A stretch of 64,000 nucleotides of DNA, taken from assembly GCA_020425125.1 (NCBI GenBank), contig JAGQRV010000030.1, forward strand, positions 21,345-85,344. Direction: 5' to 3'. Under the pieces are notes generated by a model, which ran no database searches, was not told the DNA's origin, and was given only the letters and a program-made list of their open reading frames with translations. The position numbers were made by a program, and so were the translations under genes. This DNA comes from Paracoccaceae bacterium (GTDB lineage: Bacteria; Pseudomonadota; Alphaproteobacteria; Rhodobacterales; Rhodobacteraceae). Below are positions 53,817 through 62,475 of this stretch, piece by piece. Position 1 is the first letter of the stretch, and each line of letters opens with the position of its first letter.

Positions 53817-55306
53817 CGGTTACCCTCGGGGTCGATATCGGTACCTACGGCTCCAAGGCGGTACTGGCGGACGCGGCCGGACGGATCTTCGCGCAGGCCG
53901 AGCGCCCACACGAGATGATCGTGCCGCGTCCCGGATGGGCCGAACACCGCGCCGAGGAGGACTGGTGGGGCGATTTCTGTGCCCTGACCCGGGAGATTCT
54001 GGAACAAAGCGGCGTCGATCCGGGCGCAATCGCCTGCGTCGCCACCAGTGCCATCGGCCCCTGCATGCTGCCGGTCGATGCGGCCGGCCGGCCGCTGATG
54101 AACGGCGTCCTCTACGGGGTCGACACGCGCGCTTCGGCCGAAGTCGCCGACCTGACCCGCGACATCGGTGCCGGGGTCTTGCAGGCGCGGTGTGGCAACG
54201 CGCTCAGCTCGCAATCGGTCGGTCCGAAGATCCTCTGGCTGAAGCGCAACCATCCGGACGTCTACGACCGCGCTGCGCATGTGCTGACCTCCAGTTCCTA
54301 TCTGGTGATGAAGCTGACCGGCGAGATCGTGATCGACCACTACACCGCAGCCAGCTTCGCGCCACTCTACGACATCGACCGTCAGGACTGGGCTGCGGAC
54401 CTTTGCCAGGGCATCGTCGATCCCGCGCGTCTGCCGCGGCTGCGCTGGTCCGCCGAGATTGCCGGGCAGGTCACCGGGGAGGCCGCCCGCGCCACCGGAC
54501 TGGCACCCAGAACGCCCGTGACCACGGGCACGATCGACGCCGCGGCCGAGGCGGTCAGCGTTGGCGTCGCCGCGCCGGGCGACATGATGCTGATGTACGG
54601 TTCGACCATCTTCATCATCCTGCTGACCGGGCAGCGACTCTCCAACCCGCGGCTCTGGTCGGCGCCCTGGCTTGCGCCGGGAGGCCATGCCGCCATGGCC
54701 GGGCTGGCAACTTCAGGCACGCTGACGCACTGGTTTCGCGATCAATTTGCGCGGGACCTTCCCCGCGGAGAGGCCTTCGGTCGCTTGGCCGCCGAGGCGG
54801 AGGCCTCGCCTCCCGGCGCCAACGGCCTGCTGCTGCTGCCGTATTTCTCCGGCGAACGGACACCGATCCACGATCCCGACGCCAAGGGCGTGCTGTTCGG
54901 GCTCAACCTCACCCATGGACGGGGCGACCTCTATCGTGCGCTGATCGAGGGGATCGCCTTCGGCACCCGCCACGTCACCGACACGTTCACCGAGGCCGGG
55001 GCGCGGCCGAGGCGTTTGCTCGCCGTCGGGGGCGGCGTGCAGAACCCGCCCTGGCTTCAGGCGACATCGGACGTGACCGGGCTTGATCAGATCGTCTGCA
55101 CGAACACGCTGGGCGCGGCCTATGGGGACGCCTATCTCGCCGCCGAGGCGGCGGGGCTGGAGCCGGACATCGCCGCCTGGAACCCGATTGCACGGTCGGT
55201 GACGGCGCGCAACCTCCCGGTCTACCAGAAGACCTATCCGCTGTTCCGCCGGCTCTACGAACAGACCCGGGACATTGCCGCGGATTTGTCGGACATTTCG
55301 GCCTGA
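53813..55306 (+). CDS. FGGY family carbohydrate kinase
   Basis: The 497-residue kinase shows the N-terminal phosphate motif VTLGVDIGTYGSKAVLAD, the middle VTTGTIDAAAEAVSVGVA and the C-terminal YFSGERTPIHDPDAKGVLFG and RLLAVGGGVQNPPWLQ. It is nearest to xylulokinases in pattern but has GTYGSK and VTTGTID in place of the usual GTSSTK and GGGDN-like segments, so the sugar may be another ketose or polyol. It is coupled to the M42 gene (ATGA) and ends at a perfect hairpin. Confidence 0.87.
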   Translation: MTVTLGVDIGTYGSKAVLADAAGRIFAQAERPHEMIVPRPGWAEHRAEEDWWGDFCALTREILEQSGVDPGAIACVATSAIGPCMLPVDAAGRPLMNGVLYGVDTRASAEVADLTRDIGAGVLQARCGNALSSQSVGPKILWLKRNHPDVYDRAAHVLTSSSYLVMKLTGEIVIDHYTAASFAPLYDIDRQDWAADLCQGIVDPARLPRLRWSAEIAGQVTGEAARATGLAPRTPVTTGTIDAAAEAVSVGVAAPGDMMLMYGSTIFIILLTGQRLSNPRLWSAPWLAPGGHAAMAGLATSGTLTHWFRDQFARDLPRGEAFGRLAAEAEASPPGANGLLLLPYFSGERTPIHDPDAKGVLFGLNLTHGRGDLYRALIEGIAFGTRHVTDTFTEAGARPRRLLAVGGGVQNPPWLQATSDVTGLDQIVCTNTLGAAYGDAYLAAEAAGLEPDIAAWNPIARSVTARNLPVYQKTYPLFRRLYEQTRDIAADLSDISA

Positions 55307-55316
55307 TCGCGGCGCC

Positions 55317-55332
55317 ATCCGGCTTTCCGGAT
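55317..55332. terminator. Perfect hairpin ATCCGG-CTTT-CCGGAT between convergent genes
   Basis: A six-base perfect stem with a four-base loop lies midway between the kinase stop (55306) and the esterase stop (55336) and would form in transcripts from both sides. No thymine run follows. Confidence 0.5.
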
Positions 55333-55335
55333 CAG

Positions 55336-56181
55336 CTATTGCGGCGCGTCAGCGGCCAGCGCGTCGGCCCAGTCGAGCATCCGGTCCACCCAGCCCGGCG
55401 GGATCATGTGCCCGCCCGGATGCAGCCAGAGGACGATCGAGCCCGACTCGCAGGAGGTCCAGTGTTTCTCCCAATCGCCGTCCGCCGCCAGATCCACGTC
55501 TGCCGCGCCCATGCAGCCATCCGTCTCGCGCCACACGTCGAGTCCTTCAAGGATATTGCCCTGATGGAACGGAAAGCCGTTGAACACCGCCTTGCGGCCT
55601 TCAAGCGGGACGGTGCGGTCGGTAAAGCCGTGGGTGTGGAACAGGTGCACCGGCCCGGCACAGCTGCGCGTCATCGGCTCCCAGAACCCGCCCGAAATCG
55701 GCGCCGCGCCGATGAACGCCTCGGGACGGGCACAAACGAGGTCCCAGACCATGGAACCGCCGCGCGAAAAGCCCGATGCAACCAGCCGATCGGTCCGGAT
55801 GTCGAACCGGGCCGCCGCATCGGCGATCACCGCTTCGAGAAAGAGGATGTCGTCGCGGCGCCAGTCGAAACCGTCGACCACGCCCCAATCCGTTCTGACG
55901 CCCTTCTCGGGCCAGTCGAGCCCGTCGGCGGCAATGACCGCATAACCCCGCGCCAGCATCGGCTCGACCAGCCCGGCACTGGCGATATCCGACCGTCCGC
56001 TGCCGCCATAGCCGTGCAGCCACAGCACCGTGCCCTGCGCGGCCACCCCCGGATCGGGCAACCGGATGAAGTAGCGGCCGCTCTCGATCTCACAGGGGGT
56101 CTCGACGCCGCCGCACTCCTGGGCTGCGGCTGCGGCGGTCAGGCATCCGGTCACGGCAAGGGCAAGGGCGAGCCGCTTCAT
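55336..56181 (-). CDS. Exported PHB-depolymerase-like esterase
   Basis: The 281-residue protein has a signal peptide (MKRLALALAVTGCLTAAAAA, cleavage before QECGG) and an alpha/beta-hydrolase core: LWLHGYGGSGRSDIAS (oxyanion region), LVASGFSRGGSMVWDLVC (nucleophile Ser near residue 147) and LWLHPGGHMIPPGWVDRMLD (His near the C-terminus). The family covers feruloyl and acetylxylan esterases and short-chain PHB depolymerases (LpqC-like). It starts right after the permease stop, so it belongs to the transport operon and may release sugars or acyl groups outside. Confidence 0.83.
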   Translation of the reverse strand: MKRLALALAVTGCLTAAAAAQECGGVETPCEIESGRYFIRLPDPGVAAQGTVLWLHGYGGSGRSDIASAGLVEPMLARGYAVIAADGLDWPEKGVRTDWGVVDGFDWRRDDILFLEAVIADAAARFDIRTDRLVASGFSRGGSMVWDLVCARPEAFIGAAPISGGFWEPMTRSCAGPVHLFHTHGFTDRTVPLEGRKAVFNGFPFHQGNILEGLDVWRETDGCMGAADVDLAADGDWEKHWTSCESGSIVLWLHPGGHMIPPGWVDRMLDWADALAADAPQ

Positions 56182-57111
56182 CTATTTCACCGCCCCGGCG
56201 GACATGCCCTTGATGATGTATTTCTCCAGCATCACCCCGATGACGATGAGGGGCAGGATCGCCGCGGTCGACAGCGCCGCCATGGACCACCAGTTGATCC
56301 CCTGGCTTCCGGTCTGGCTGGCCACCATCACCGGCAGGGTCTTGGCATTGGTCGAGGTCAGCAGGGCGGCGAAGAAGTATTCGTTCCAGGTCAGCACCAG
56401 GCACAGGATGAAGGCGGCGACGATCCCCGGCAGCGCGATCGGCAGCACGATGGTCAGGAACGCGCCCCAGATCGACAGCCCGTCGACCATCGCAGCCTCC
56501 TCCAGCTCCACCGGGATCGAGGCGAACTGATCGCGCATGATCCAGATCACGATCGGCAGCACCGTGAGCGTGTAGAGCAGGATCAGCCCGATCCGCGTGT
56601 CGAGCAGGCCAAGCTCGCGGTAGAGGACGAGGAAGGGCAGGGCCAGCACCACCGGCGGCAGGATGAGCTGCGACAGGAAGAAGAACGAGATGTCGGGATT
56701 ACGCATGAAGCCGAAGCGGTAGCGGAAGCGCGAGAGCCCGTAGGCCGCGCAGGAGCCGAGCGCGACGGCAAGCGCGGACGAGGCCAGCGCCGTGACCGCG
56801 GAATTGACGAACCGCGCCAGGAATTCCGCCCGGACGGTCGATTCCCGGCCGATCGTGTCGGGTGACAGGCCGAGCGACGACCAGCCGCGCCATTTCGGTG
56901 CGAAATCGACGAAGGGCACCATATTCCCCTGCATCACGTCGGGGGCGAGCTTGAAGCTCGTGGAGATGGTCCAGTAGATCGGAAACAGGCTGATGAAGGT
57001 CCAGAGGGCGAGGATGCCATAGATCGCGACGCGCCCCGCATACCATTTCACCCGGAACGTCCGGTCGGATGCGCTGTCGTGAAAGATCTGGGTCGGGGCG
57101 GTGTCGGGCAT
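56182..57111 (-). CDS. Carbohydrate ABC transporter permease, MalG/UgpE-like
   Basis: The 309-residue protein has six hydrophobic helices and the coupling loop ELEEAAMVDGLSIWGAFLTI with downstream VLPIALPGIVAAF, typical of the second permease of CUT1 sugar importers. It follows the first permease at one base distance and shares its operator-controlled promoter. Confidence 0.9.
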   Translation of the reverse strand: MPDTAPTQIFHDSASDRTFRVKWYAGRVAIYGILALWTFISLFPIYWTISTSFKLAPDVMQGNMVPFVDFAPKWRGWSSLGLSPDTIGRESTVRAEFLARFVNSAVTALASSALAVALGSCAAYGLSRFRYRFGFMRNPDISFFFLSQLILPPVVLALPFLVLYRELGLLDTRIGLILLYTLTVLPIVIWIMRDQFASIPVELEEAAMVDGLSIWGAFLTIVLPIALPGIVAAFILCLVLTWNEYFFAALLTSTNAKTLPVMVASQTGSQGINWWSMAALSTAAILPLIVIGVMLEKYIIKGMSAGAVK

Positions 57112-57112
57112 C

Positions 57113-58231
57113 TCAGTACCGGGGGTTCATCCAGCGGTCGACGAGCTTCATGAACAGCGTGATCGCGGCCACGATGCAGACGAGGTAGAACAGCGCCAGC
57201 ATGGTGCCATAGCCGACGTTGGAGCGGTCGCGGTATTCGCGGAAGATGAAGCTTGTCACGCTGTCGGTGGCCCCGCCGGGCCCGCCCGAGGTGACGTTGA
57301 TGATGATGTCGGCGAGCTTCAGCTTGAAGATGATCCGGATCAGGATCGCGGTGATCGAGACAGGCAGCATCAGCGGGAAGGTCACCTCCCAGAATGCGCG
57401 CCAGCCGGTGGCGCCGTCCACCCGCGCGGCCTCCTGCACCTCCTTGGGGATCGCCTGCAGGCCGGCAAGCAGCATGATCATCAGGAACGGGATGAAGGTC
57501 CAGGCATCCATGGCCATGATCGTCGCCCGCGCGATCTCGGCCGAGCCGAAGAAGGACGGATCGTCCCAGCCGAGCGTGCGCGCCAGCCGCGCCACCGGAC
57601 CGAAGCGGGTTTCCAGCATCGACTTGCCGATCATCCAGCTGACTGCCACCGGCGACAGCATCAGCGGCATCAGAAAGGCGACACGGAAGAACTTCCGTGC
57701 CCGGATCTCGCCGGCAAGGATCAGCGCAAGGCCGAAGGCGATGGCGTATTCCACCAGGATCGCGAGCGTGTACCAGACCATGTTGCGCAGCGCGTTCCAG
57801 TAGAACGGATCGTGCCACATCAACCGCAGGTTCTCGACGCCGTTGAATTTCTGGCCGTCGGGGGATGACAGGTTCCAGTCCGACATCGCGATCGACACCG
57901 CGAAGATGAGCGGGAACACCACCATGGCAACGACGAAGAGCGCGGCGGGAAGCACGAAAAGGCTCCGCTTGCCCTTCTCGCCGTAAAGGATCACCTGTGC
58001 GGCGCACAGGCAGACCGCAAAGACCAGAAAGGCGTAGAGTGCTGGCCGCCAGGTCGTGAACGGCAGTGCGATCCGCCCGGAATCCTGCATGGCCACGGCC
58101 AGGAAGGTGGCTGCAAAGACGGCGAAGGATGCCCAGACCAGAGTCCGCCCCAGCCGACGTCGGCCGGATGAGATCTCGTCGCTGGTCACGACATGAAGAA
58201 GGTCGCCCTCGTGGTGGCTGTCAGCGGACAT
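57113..58231 (-). CDS. Carbohydrate ABC transporter permease, MalF/UgpA-like, with extra N-terminal helices
   Basis: The 372-residue protein has the coupling loop EVQEAARVDGATGWRAFWEV near residue 255 and the C-terminal YGTMLALFYLVCIVAAITL of CUT1 permeases. About 70 residues at the N-terminus add two hydrophobic helices (LGRTLVWASFAVFAATFLA; ALYAFLVFAVCLCAAQVIL) before the usual first helix. The annotated ATG lies inside operator site 3, so either the message is leaderless or translation starts a little further in. Confidence 0.87.
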   Translation of the reverse strand: MSADSHHEGDLLHVVTSDEISSGRRRLGRTLVWASFAVFAATFLAVAMQDSGRIALPFTTWRPALYAFLVFAVCLCAAQVILYGEKGKRSLFVLPAALFVVAMVVFPLIFAVSIAMSDWNLSSPDGQKFNGVENLRLMWHDPFYWNALRNMVWYTLAILVEYAIAFGLALILAGEIRARKFFRVAFLMPLMLSPVAVSWMIGKSMLETRFGPVARLARTLGWDDPSFFGSAEIARATIMAMDAWTFIPFLMIMLLAGLQAIPKEVQEAARVDGATGWRAFWEVTFPLMLPVSITAILIRIIFKLKLADIIINVTSGGPGGATDSVTSFIFREYRDRSNVGYGTMLALFYLVCIVAAITLFMKLVDRWMNPRY

Positions 58232-58242
58232 GCTAACATGCT
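58227..58242. promoter_or_regulatory. Palindromic site 3 (GACATGCTAACATGCT) over the permease start
   Basis: Matches the 16-base consensus at 15 positions and covers the ATG (58229-58231) of the first sugar permease. Confidence 0.62.
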
Positions 58243-58354
58243 AGCCGCGCGAATCTCGGGCGGGAAGGCGAATTTTCGGGACCGGCCCGAAACCGGGGCA
58301 GGTTCCCGGGCCGGAGGCGCCGCGGCGCCTCCCGGCACGATGCGTCGGTCCGGA

Positions 58355-58570
58355 TCAGACCGCGGCGGCGGCTTCGCGGGCGACCCGCGGGATGTCAAGG
58401 CGCGAGAAGCCGAGATCGGCAAGGTCGCGGTCGCTGAGCACCGACAACTCGTCCGTCACCTGACGGAAGACGGCACGGCGGGCGTTCCATTCGACGAACG
58501 CCGCACGAAGCAGGTGCAGGCGGTCGGCAAGGCTATGTTCCAGATACTGGACGTCGTGGGCGAAGGCCAT
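58355..58570 (-). CDS. DUF1127 domain protein
   Basis: The 71-residue protein ends VTDELSVLSDRDLADLGFSR followed by LDIPRVAREAA, the DUF1127 signature (LSDRDLADLGFSR). Small DUF1127 proteins are arginine-rich factors that bind RNA or affect small-RNA control and phosphate or carbon use in some alphaproteobacteria. ATG 58570 has AGGAGA upstream. It lies alone between the permease operon and ccdAB. Confidence 0.9.
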   Translation of the reverse strand: MAFAHDVQYLEHSLADRLHLLRAAFVEWNARRAVFRQVTDELSVLSDRDLADLGFSRLDIPRVAREAAAAV

Positions 58571-58817
58571 GACTGTGTCTCCTGTGGTTTTGCGGCGGGT
58601 CCATCGCGCCGCTGACAGGAGGCAATGTATGGATATGCTGCAACTGCACAATGGACGGAACGGCAAGCCCGCCATGCCGATCCTGCAAGGCTGGAGTTCT
58701 GCCGTAGACCGCCGATTCTGGGAAGGACACAAGGCTCTGTCCCGATTTGCCCTCGAAATTACCCCGGAATTCCGGTAGGATTTGAGGCATGTCCAACGAG
58801 GCCCCTGGAGGTGTGAC

Positions 58818-59048
58818 ATGGCTCACCCGGCGAAGCGATCCACCAGCATGAGTCTGGACGCGGCGGTTCTCGACGAAGCGCGGCGGCTCGGGATCAACCT
58901 CTCGCAGGCCGCGGAACGCGGAGTTCTGGCGGCCATCCGGGCAGAGCGCGCGCGGCTCTGGAAGCAGGAAAATGCCGGCGCCGTTGCCGATTACAATTCC
59001 TTCATCGAGGCCGACGGCGTGCCGCTGGCCGAGTTCCGCAAGTTCTGA
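58818..59048 (+). CDS. ccdA: CcdA family antitoxin
   Basis: The 76-residue protein has a ribbon-helix-helix start (KRSTSMSLDAAVLDEARRLG, INLSQAAERGVL) and the C-terminal toxin-binding tail WKQENAGAVADYNSFIEADG then VPLAEFRKF, as in plasmid CcdA. It should bind and neutralise CcdB and repress the pair. The ATG follows CTGGAGGTGTG. Confidence 0.9.
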   Translation: MAHPAKRSTSMSLDAAVLDEARRLGINLSQAAERGVLAAIRAERARLWKQENAGAVADYNSFIEADGVPLAEFRKF

Positions 59049-59066
59049 CCCCGGACCGGACCTGCC

Positions 59067-59366
59067 GTGGCGGCGCAGTTCGACCTCTATCGGCTGAAGG
59101 GCGGCGGACTGGTCGTGGTGCTGCAAAGCGACCTGCTGGACGAGTTGCAGACGCGTGTCGTCGCGCCGCTCGTGCCGGCAACGGCGGTCCGGCGGGTGAT
59201 GCGCCCGCTCAACCCGTCCGTCACGCTGGGCGAGGCGACCTACCTGATCATGCCGCAGCTTGCCGCGACGCTCACGCTGGCGGAACTGGGCGCGCGGGCG
59301 GGTACCCTTGAAATGATGCGGGACGAGATCGTCCGCGCCATTGACGCGCTCCTCTCGGGCATCTGA
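59067..59366 (+). CDS. ccdB: CcdB family toxin
   Basis: The 99-residue protein matches CcdB in length and in AAQFDLYRL, VVVLQSDLLDELQTRVVAPL and YLIMPQLAATL. CcdB poisons DNA gyrase. The last three residues are SGI; in F-plasmid CcdB they are WGI and the Trp is needed for killing, so this toxin may be weak or act differently. The start is GTG, 18 bases after the ccdA stop. No integrase or transposase is nearby. Confidence 0.87.
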   Translation: MAAQFDLYRLKGGGLVVVLQSDLLDELQTRVVAPLVPATAVRRVMRPLNPSVTLGEATYLIMPQLAATLTLAELGARAGTLEMMRDEIVRAIDALLSGI

Positions 59367-59458
59367 AGGACCGGGCGGGGCCGCGGATCAGGCGGCCGCA
59401 TCCGAGTACCGGCCAGGGGCGCACCGGTCCGCGCGCCCCTGACGAAACCGGCGCGAGG

Positions 59459-61129
59459 TCAGGCGCCGATGCCGAGCGACTCCTTGTAGAGCTTGATCTG
59501 GCTGTCGCGGCCGATCTGGTCGGTGATCTTCTCCCAGGCGGCGGCGATCGCGTCCGCGGTTTCCTGCGCCGAGCCGTACTTGCCGGCGAAGCCCTTGGCG
59601 AGTTCGTCCTCGGCCACAGAATAGTACTGGAAGATGCCGGGGATCCGCGGCTCGATCGCGGCGTTCGGGTGATTGTAGCTGTCTTCGTTCGAGCCGAGAT
59701 AATCCTCGACGAAGGCAAGGTCGTAACCGGCCTCGACCCACTCGTCGAAGTTGAAGTGCGATTTCCGGTATGGCTGGAAGCCCGACGGATAGGCCGAGGT
59801 CCAGAGCGACAGGTCCTTTCCGCCCAGATGCGCGGCCGCCGACCATGCCGCCTTGCGCTTGGTCTCGTCGCCCGACACACGATTGGTGACGTAGATGCCC
59901 CAGCCGATATAGGCCATGTTCGGCGCGAAGTTCGGGTCGGGCGGGGTCTCCCACTCCTTCTTGCGCCAGTTGTAGACGCGGGTGGCACCGGGATTGATCG
60001 AGAAGCCGACCACGTCGCCCACGACCGAGGTGTCCGAGGTCCGCGCACTCGATCCGACATCGCCCCACCAGGTCAGCATCGACCCGGTCCCGGCAAGGAA
60101 CTGCTGGAAGGCGGTGGTGCCCGGATCGGCGTTGATCTGGTCCGACGGATAGGCCCCCGCCGCGATCAGATCCATCACGTCCTGGATCGCCTGTACCCAG
60201 GCCGGGTTGTTCACCAGCGGGGTCATCGTGTCCGGTTCGAACAGCCAGGCGGGCTCGCCGGGATATTTCGCATAGGACGCCGCGCGGTCCTCGAGGAAAT
60301 AGAAGCCGAAGCCGCCCCAGCCCTTCAGCGGGTCGAGGAATCCGTAGGCGGGAAGCCCGGTGAGCGGATCCTTCTGTCCCTTCACCTTCTTCGAGAACTC
60401 GTTGACCTGCTCCCAGGTCGACGGCGGTTCGGTCATCCCGGTTGCGGCGCTGATCGCCGCGTCGGTGAAATAGTCGCTGCGGTAGGCGAAGGTGTGGCAG
60501 TCGCCGTCGATCGTGACGCGGTAGAGCTTGCCGCCCCAGGTGCCGACCGGCGGCTGCAGGTAGCCGACATAGTCGCTCATATCGATCATCTTGGCGACCC
60601 AGTCGGGCATCTCGTCAAGAAGCCCGCGACCGGCCGTGTCGCCCTCGAACGGCGCGCCCATCTCGATCACGTCGAAATCGACCGTCCCGGTCGCGATCGA
60701 CTGCTGCAGCCGCGCGTTGTAATCCGCCTGCGCGAGGTCGATCCAGTTGATCTTGGCGCCGGTGTAGGTCTCCCATGGCTTCAGGAACCCGCGGAACAGC
60801 AGGTTGTGAAGATTCTGGTTGTTGAGCCCCATGAAGGTGAGCTCGACCCCGGCAAACTCGCCCTCCTTGACTACCTCCTTGGTGGGGCCAAGCGTCAGCT
60901 CGCCGACCTTCTGCCAGTCCGCGTCCGTGGGCGAGCCCATGCCGACGCCGGGGATCTTCAGGATCTCCGCGCGCAGCGCCGCCTCGTCCTGAGCCCAGGC
61001 GGGCCGCACCGAGATGCCGGTGAACACGCCGCCGACCGCCGACGCGGCGGTCGTCGTCGCGAGCCCCTGCAGCACCGAGCGCCGGCTCAACCGGGATCTC
61101 AGCATGTAGTCATAGAGTTCGGCCTTCAT
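59459..61129 (-). CDS. Carbohydrate ABC transporter substrate-binding protein, family 1, Tat-exported
   Basis: The 556-residue protein has a twin-arginine signal LSRRSVLQGLATTTA (about residues 14-28, cleavage near RPAWA-Q), then a family 1 fold with VELTFMGLNNQNLHNLLFRG, YNARLQQSIATGTVDFDVIE, GKLYRVTIDGDCHTFAYRSD and FLAGTGSMLTWWGDVGSSAR. It should bind the sugar ligand of the transporter whose permeases are at 56-58 kb and ATPase at 61.4 kb. At 556 residues it is longer than most. GAGGA precedes the ATG. Confidence 0.9.
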   Translation of the reverse strand: MKAELYDYMLRSRLSRRSVLQGLATTTAASAVGGVFTGISVRPAWAQDEAALRAEILKIPGVGMGSPTDADWQKVGELTLGPTKEVVKEGEFAGVELTFMGLNNQNLHNLLFRGFLKPWETYTGAKINWIDLAQADYNARLQQSIATGTVDFDVIEMGAPFEGDTAGRGLLDEMPDWVAKMIDMSDYVGYLQPPVGTWGGKLYRVTIDGDCHTFAYRSDYFTDAAISAATGMTEPPSTWEQVNEFSKKVKGQKDPLTGLPAYGFLDPLKGWGGFGFYFLEDRAASYAKYPGEPAWLFEPDTMTPLVNNPAWVQAIQDVMDLIAAGAYPSDQINADPGTTAFQQFLAGTGSMLTWWGDVGSSARTSDTSVVGDVVGFSINPGATRVYNWRKKEWETPPDPNFAPNMAYIGWGIYVTNRVSGDETKRKAAWSAAAHLGGKDLSLWTSAYPSGFQPYRKSHFNFDEWVEAGYDLAFVEDYLGSNEDSYNHPNAAIEPRIPGIFQYYSVAEDELAKGFAGKYGSAQETADAIAAAWEKITDQIGRDSQIKLYKESLGIGA

Positions 61130-61331
61130 CCGCAGTCCTCCCTGATGCCGCTCGCTTGGTCCCGCGGGCATGGTATGCATCCGGCGGGGCAGCGGTCTTG
61201 GTTGTTCCGAAGGCGATCGTCTTCCGAGGTGTCGCGAAGCGGTCCGCGCCCTCTCCGGCGCCGCACCGACGGCATGGACCCGCCGTCCGCGGGGACAGCT
61301 TTCCAGTGAAGCATCCCCCTGTCAAGCCGCT

Positions 61332-61347
61332 GACATGTTAGCATGTC
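61332..61347. promoter_or_regulatory. Palindromic site 4 (GACATGTTAGCATGTC)
   Basis: A perfect palindrome apart from the central TTAG, matching the consensus at 14 positions. It lies 63 bp before the ATPase start and about 200 bp from the divergent binding-protein start, in a 281-bp spacer that shows nothing else. Confidence 0.65.
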
Positions 61348-61410
61348 TGATCGTGGACAGGCTGCTCCGGCTCGGTTAAGCCTGATGCAGAGGAGCCCGA
61401 GGGAGACGGC

Positions 61411-62475
61411 ATGGCCGAAGTCGCGATTCGCGAGGTGCGCAAGGCCTATGGTGCACTCGACGTGATTCACGGCGTCGATATCGACATCGCCGACGGTGAG
61501 TTCGTGGTCCTTGTCGGCCCGTCCGGCTGCGGCAAGTCCACGCTCCTGCGCATGATTGCGGGGCTCGAGGGGATCAGCGGCGGGACCATCGCGATCGGCG
61601 GGCGGGTGGTGAACACGCTTGCCCCGTCGGACCGCGACATCGCCATGGTGTTCCAGAACTACGCGCTCTATCCGCACAAGACCGTCGCGGCGAACATGGC
61701 GTTCGCGCTCCGGATGCGGGGCATGGCGCGGGCCGAGATCGAGACGCGGGTGCGCCATGCCGCCGAGATTCTCGGCCTCGTTCCCTATCTCGACCGCTAT
61801 CCGCGGGCGCTGTCGGGCGGCCAGCGCCAGCGCGTCGCGATGGGCCGCGCGATCGTGCGCGACCCGCAGGTCTTCCTGTTCGACGAGCCGCTGTCGAACC
61901 TCGATGCCAAGCTGCGGGTGCAGATGCGCAGCGAGATCCGCGAATTGCAGCAGCGGCTCTCGACGACGACGGTCTATGTCACCCACGACCAGATCGAGGC
62001 GATGACCATGGCCGACAAGATCGTCGTGCTGCAGGGCGGGCGGGTGGAGCAGATCGGCTCTCCGCTGGAGCTTTACGACCGTCCCGCGAATGCCTTCGTC
62101 GCCGGCTTCATCGGCTCGCCCGCGATGAACCTGTTGCCGGGGAAGGTCCGCAGCGGCGGCACCGGACCCGCGGTCGAAGTCGAGGGCGCTGTCGTGCCGG
62201 CCACCGCGGCGGGGGCAATCGCCGACGGCCGCGAGGTTCTTCTCGGCATCCGGCCCGAGCACCTGAGGCTGGCCGAGCAGGGACTGCCGGCGGAAGTCGC
62301 CGTGATCGAACCGACCGGAGCCGAGATCCATGTCGTCGCCCGTGTCGGAGGTCAGGAGATCGTGGCGGTCTTCCGCGAACGCCATGTCCTGAAGGCGGGG
62401 CAGGCGATCCATCTCGCGCCCGACCCCGCGCAACTTCACATCTTCGACCAGAGGAGCGGATTGCGTCTTGGCTGA
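61411..62475 (+). CDS. Carbohydrate ABC transporter ATP-binding protein, UgpC/MalK-like
   Basis: The 354-residue protein has Walker [10 protein letters not shown] at residues 36-44, signature [18 protein letters not shown], Walker [15 protein letters not shown] and a C-terminal TOBE region ([15 protein letters not shown]). This is the CUT1 ATPase layout. It powers the permease pair at 56-58 kb. GAGGGAGA precedes the ATG. The GDSL hydrolase gene overlaps its stop. Confidence 0.92.
   Translation: MAEVAIREVRKAYGALDVIHGVDIDIADGEFVVLVGPSGCGKSTLLRMIAGLEGISGGTIAIGGRVVNTLAPSDRDIAMVFQNYALYPHKTVAANMAFALRMRGMARAEIETRVRHAAEILGLVPYLDRYPRALSGGQRQRVAMGRAIVRDPQVFLFDEPLSNLDAKLRVQMRSEIRELQQRLSTTTVYVTHDQIEAMTMADKIVVLQGGRVEQIGSPLELYDRPANAFVAGFIGSPAMNLLPGKVRSGGTGPAVEVEGAVVPATAAGAIADGREVLLGIRPEHLRLAEQGLPAEVAVIEPTGAEIHVVARVGGQEIVAVFRERHVLKAGQAIHLAPDPAQLHIFDQRSGLRLG

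Noticed and set aside
58355-59366. Genomic island or prophage around ccdAB
   Set aside because: No integrase, transposase, tRNA end or direct repeats were seen on either side.
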